Assembly: GCA_964020085.1 (NCBI GenBank)
Contig: OZ026597.1
Coordinates: 4,145,394-4,209,393 of the forward strand
Length of the DNA stretch: 64,000 bases
Reading direction: 5' to 3'
From: Micromussa lordhowensis
Lineage: Eukaryota; Cnidaria; Anthozoa; Scleractinia; Lobophylliidae
Shown here: one piece after another, positions 60,482 to 64,000 of the stretch
Numbering within the stretch: the stretch's first letter is position 1
Layout: every line of letters begins with the position of its first letter
The notes under the pieces: model-generated
Told to the model about the DNA's origin: nothing
The model's database searches: none
What the model saw: only the letters and a program-made list of their open reading frames with translations
Program-made: the position numbers and the translations under genes

Positions 60482-63400
60482 TAACTTGCGTTTTAAAACA
60501 CGACATACTGAATGTAATTGTATAGTCAACGAAAGCATTTTCCGTAAATAAATGAAACCAAGAGGATTCACAATTCCTATCGATCACTCGGCCAAATATT
60601 ACCGGCCGTTTTTCACTAAATTACTTCAACATCCATACACAAAAGTTAATCTAAAAGGAAACCAAGCCGTCGTTAAAAGATACTGTTGTGACGAGCATTC
60701 CACTGATGTAACTTAAAGGATCAAAGGAGATAATCGCTTGGACGCTCAGAACAAAAATATAGTTTAATCAATTATAGACTCGTTAATTACAAATGGAAAC
60801 GGATTAGCAAGTGCTACTATTCACGAGAGAAATCTATGCTATGTATCTGAAAAACTCGTGCAATGAACGACTGTATATGTTTTAGCACGTTGCTGCTGTA
60901 CGTATCAGACGATAAGCGAAAGCTTGTTATTTTAATTGATGTTAAAGTGAATCACAATCGTATGACCGAAATTACACGGAATATGCAAAATATTTATAAA
61001 ATAGACAAATAATAAAATATCTAAAATTAAACGTAAATAGCTATATTCTAAACGAGCAAGGGACTGGGTAGGAATATTTAAAATCGATTAACCTGAAAAA
61101 CTGAGCCTGGTACCTAAAAGAGCATCTAAAAGTTGGAAAAGTTTATCAAATGTCAGTGTTTCTGGATTAAACATAAAGATGTAATACACTTTTGAAAAGC
61201 TTTGATTTCAGAGAGCTTTGTATGATTTGGAGGTACAAGGTTGCCCTCCAAATAATATTTCAAATTAATCGATTTTACCTATTCGTATCCAGTCCCTTAC
61301 TCGTTTAGAACATGGCTAATATATCCAAAATGTTTTGCAAACAAAAGAATGACAACCTTATAGCATCATAGTGGGCTTGAACGTTTATTATCCTAGAGTA
61401 TACATATGAAAAATCTCTCTCTCTCTCAAATCACAATATGTTTGGTTTCAAATCAATCCTGAGAAGCTATAAAAGTAAATATCCAACACGAAAGACCGTG
61501 TTTGACCACATTTCCAAACACCGAGGCTAGGAGATAGTTAAAAATACAACCCGCAGCAGAAAATCAGCTTCGAAGTTTAATTCTTTTAAATACTTATCTG
61601 GAAGAAAACAGTCGTTACCAAATAAGAAATATCAATCCATGTGCTTGGGTTGCTCTTGACTTACGGATGCAAGACAAACCTTCGGCACAGCTGGAGCGGG
61701 CTCTTTACAAAGAATGTAGATTGAAAATCTGTTTGTAAGTCGAGCCAGACTGAACGCCATTGATGAGTCTCAGCATGACCCGCTTCCGGAAAATTCGCGA
61801 ATAATTTTTTTCTATAACAATATCGAGGCTGAAATGTGCGAAATGTTAAGGATATTTTAAAAACAAACGTACCCGAGGCTGAGATTTGGAAAAGAATATA
61901 ATTTTGTGTGTTGAAAATGTCTAAATACAACGCAATTTTATGTTTTTTACTAAAGGGTATAAAATTCCTCTTTCTCTTGGCGGTAAAACTAGCCAAAAAG
62001 CTACAAAAACAGTAGTAGCTGTATGTTCGATGCTAAGATATGTGCATGATACAGGCTGTTAATGCCTTCATGCAATTAGCACATCTATGAAAAGAATGTT
62101 ATTGGAAATTTGATCGAAATGGAAAACTTTTGTTGTTCTGTGACCACTTCCGATATATGGCGAAATATGCAGCTCACAGAACAGAGACTTCATTGTATAA
62201 TAATAAAAATTATTACAACGGCTTGCTCATGACTTGGCCTATTAAGCTTATCCACACAAAGACACACAAAAATTGACCCATCTTTCTTTTGTATGCTCCA
62301 GTGTACAAGTGCCAATTAGTGAAAAGGTCATATTCATAATGAAACATTAAATGAGTCAGACCATAACTCTCATAACTGCAGTTCCCCCTATAAAGCTATA
62401 ACTGCATTGTGGACTAAAAATTAAAAGGAATATTTTTAACGTAGCTTTCAGTACAGTTTACTTGATGTAGTCCAGTAAACAAATTGTTTGTGGTTTGATT
62501 AAGTTTGATGGAGAATGGTACCAAGGCTAGAAATGCGTGACTCTAGGAAACTCTTTATCTCTCCTCGAGATTCTGGAACACTTTAGGGTTGGTGTTAGTC
62601 ACCAATTATTGCCTTTGTTAGTTACTTTCTTTATGGAAGTCTCAGTCTCGCATTTTTATCAAACAATTTTCTCAGCGTACGGATCTCTTACCATTCGTAG
62701 CACCCCTCTTCCTCCGTAAATTCTGAAAATCAACACAAAAGTCCCCTAAACGTAACGATAGTACAATCGCACTAGTACTAGATTATTCTATTAACCATAT
62801 GTAATCCAGAAGTCTTGGCGATAATGAATATTTAGACAAAACCTTGCACCACAAACGCATCTACCAGACTTGCCAAACCCCGTTAAGGGTAGAAACAAAC
62901 AGATTAAAAAAATTTCAGCAACGTTCTTTACCCCAGCGAACGCTCTTTTTAATTGAAAATCACAAATTTCATAAAATAAAACACGTATTGAAATTCTCGC
63001 TTTGACTTTCTTTGCTAAAAATTGAGAAAACTAACAATTATTGTTTTTAATTAATGGCATTGGCCGTGTTAAGTGATACAGCAGAAGAAACTTAAAAGAC
63101 TCTCACCTCTACTTCGACGAAAGCGGCTTCGGTAAAATCTCAGTAGAACATATAGGATATTGAGTTGAAGGAAATCAATTATTCATACGGTATAGATCAG
63201 CCCTCAATCTCCAATATAATTGTTTCTGTCATGAGTAAACGTCAAACTTCATACTACGCTCCATGAATCACAAACACAATACACATTGTTTTCTTTACCC
63301 TTCTCCAAGTAATTATAACAAGCAAGTTCGGCATTCAATTCTTTGATTCGTTGAGCTGAAAACACTTAAATGTCGAACACTGGCATCACTTAAATGATGT

Positions 63401-64000
63401 CTGAGAATTAACAAAAAAAATCCTTGACAAACTGTGAATGTGGTCAACTTCGCGTGTAACTTTTGAATTCAATATCTGCTTTTTCTGAATATTAGTCGAG
63501 TTCCCATACAGTCCTTGTATTTTCACCCTTTTCAATTCTTGTGCAATAATTTGCCTCACGCACAACGTAGAATGGGCTTTCAGAAATGCACCGACACCTG
63601 TCCTTAGCATAATATATGATAAATTCCTTTTGTTTCCAAGAGCAAGGATTGACTGAGTGAGGTGTAATCGTTATGGTATTCTTAAATTGACTAGATGACT
63701 CGTATTTTCCAAATCATCTACTTTGATTACACACAGTGTGACCTTTTCTATAAGCATTTTGATCGAAGCTATGGCATATGACCATTCTAAGGAACATCTC
63801 AATGCACTTGAAAAAAAGTTCACTCGAATTTCCTTTAAACTATTAAACAGCAAACCCTTCTCCGTGATGGATACAGAAAATCCCCGCTTTGGGGGCGCAG
63901 TCCCAGGCAGTATCACGATGTAAATGAATTTACTACTGTTTCTTCAATTAAACATGTCAATACATTTTTAACAATTAAGCAACTATTAAATGAAGGAATA
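60482..64000. other. Gene-poor right end of the window
   Basis: No gene recognised apart from the TIR element at 61046-61310. Frames at 61661-61996, 62537-62719, 63386-63610 and 63671-63916 lack known domains. A CT-dinucleotide run is at about 61415-61426. Confidence 0.5.
61046..61310. mobile_element. 265-bp TIR MITE
   Basis: Left ttctaaacgagcaagggact and right agtcccttactcgtttagaa are inverted, and similarity continues through aaaatcgattaa and ttaatcgatttt, giving about 48-bp terminal repeats. No coding capacity. Confidence 0.88.

Noticed and set aside
61661..61996. 111-codon minus-strand frame
   Set aside because: No known motif or homologous family recognised; likely chance.

Overview
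The window is animal nuclear DNA, AT-rich and intron-rich, and most likely comes from an anthozoan cnidarian such as a stony coral or sea anemone. The clues are compact GT-AG exons in long repeat-filled introns, an invertebrate-type thrombospondin, a pair of DEG/ENaC channel genes of the kind expanded in cnidarians, KIAA1958-like Crypton relics, and very many hairpin MITEs. The species is not proven by the sequence.

Layout. (1) 111-11668, plus strand: the 3' part (15 exons, 557 codons with stop) of a pentameric-type thrombospondin. It has the Cys pair after the coiled coil, one EGF domain, calcium-binding type 3 repeats and the complete C-terminal lectin-like domain; the 5' part lies outside the window. 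(2) 15131-16123, minus strand: an intronless class A GPCR of 330 residues, closest in motifs to adenosine/amine-like receptors. (3) 16124-34973: a gene desert holding LINE, RTE, PIF/Harbinger and hairpin-MITE relics. (4) 34974-43854, plus strand: DEG/ENaC gene A in 13 exons, with a frameshift in exon 2 and a Lys/Glu-rich exon inserted in the extracellular domain. (5) 43855-49263: repeat island with a nested hairpin element, two broken Crypton copies and a tRNA-derived SINE. (6) 49264-58671, minus strand: DEG/ENaC gene B, 12 exons, intact, 519 residues. (7) 58672-64000: no gene recognised; two TIR elements.

The two channel genes are convergent paralogues with matching exon boundaries (three exons of identical length), so they arose by inverted duplication. 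DEG/ENaC channels are trimers, so co-assembly is possible, but that is inference. A decayed copy of gene A's last exon lies inside its own intron, pointing to further duplication history. The most unusual structures are the polybasic insertion at the position where vertebrate ENaC carries its activating protease sites, and a recurring class of mobile elements in which a hairpin is joined to a second inverted-repeat body; one of these has two hairpins as its terminal repeats.
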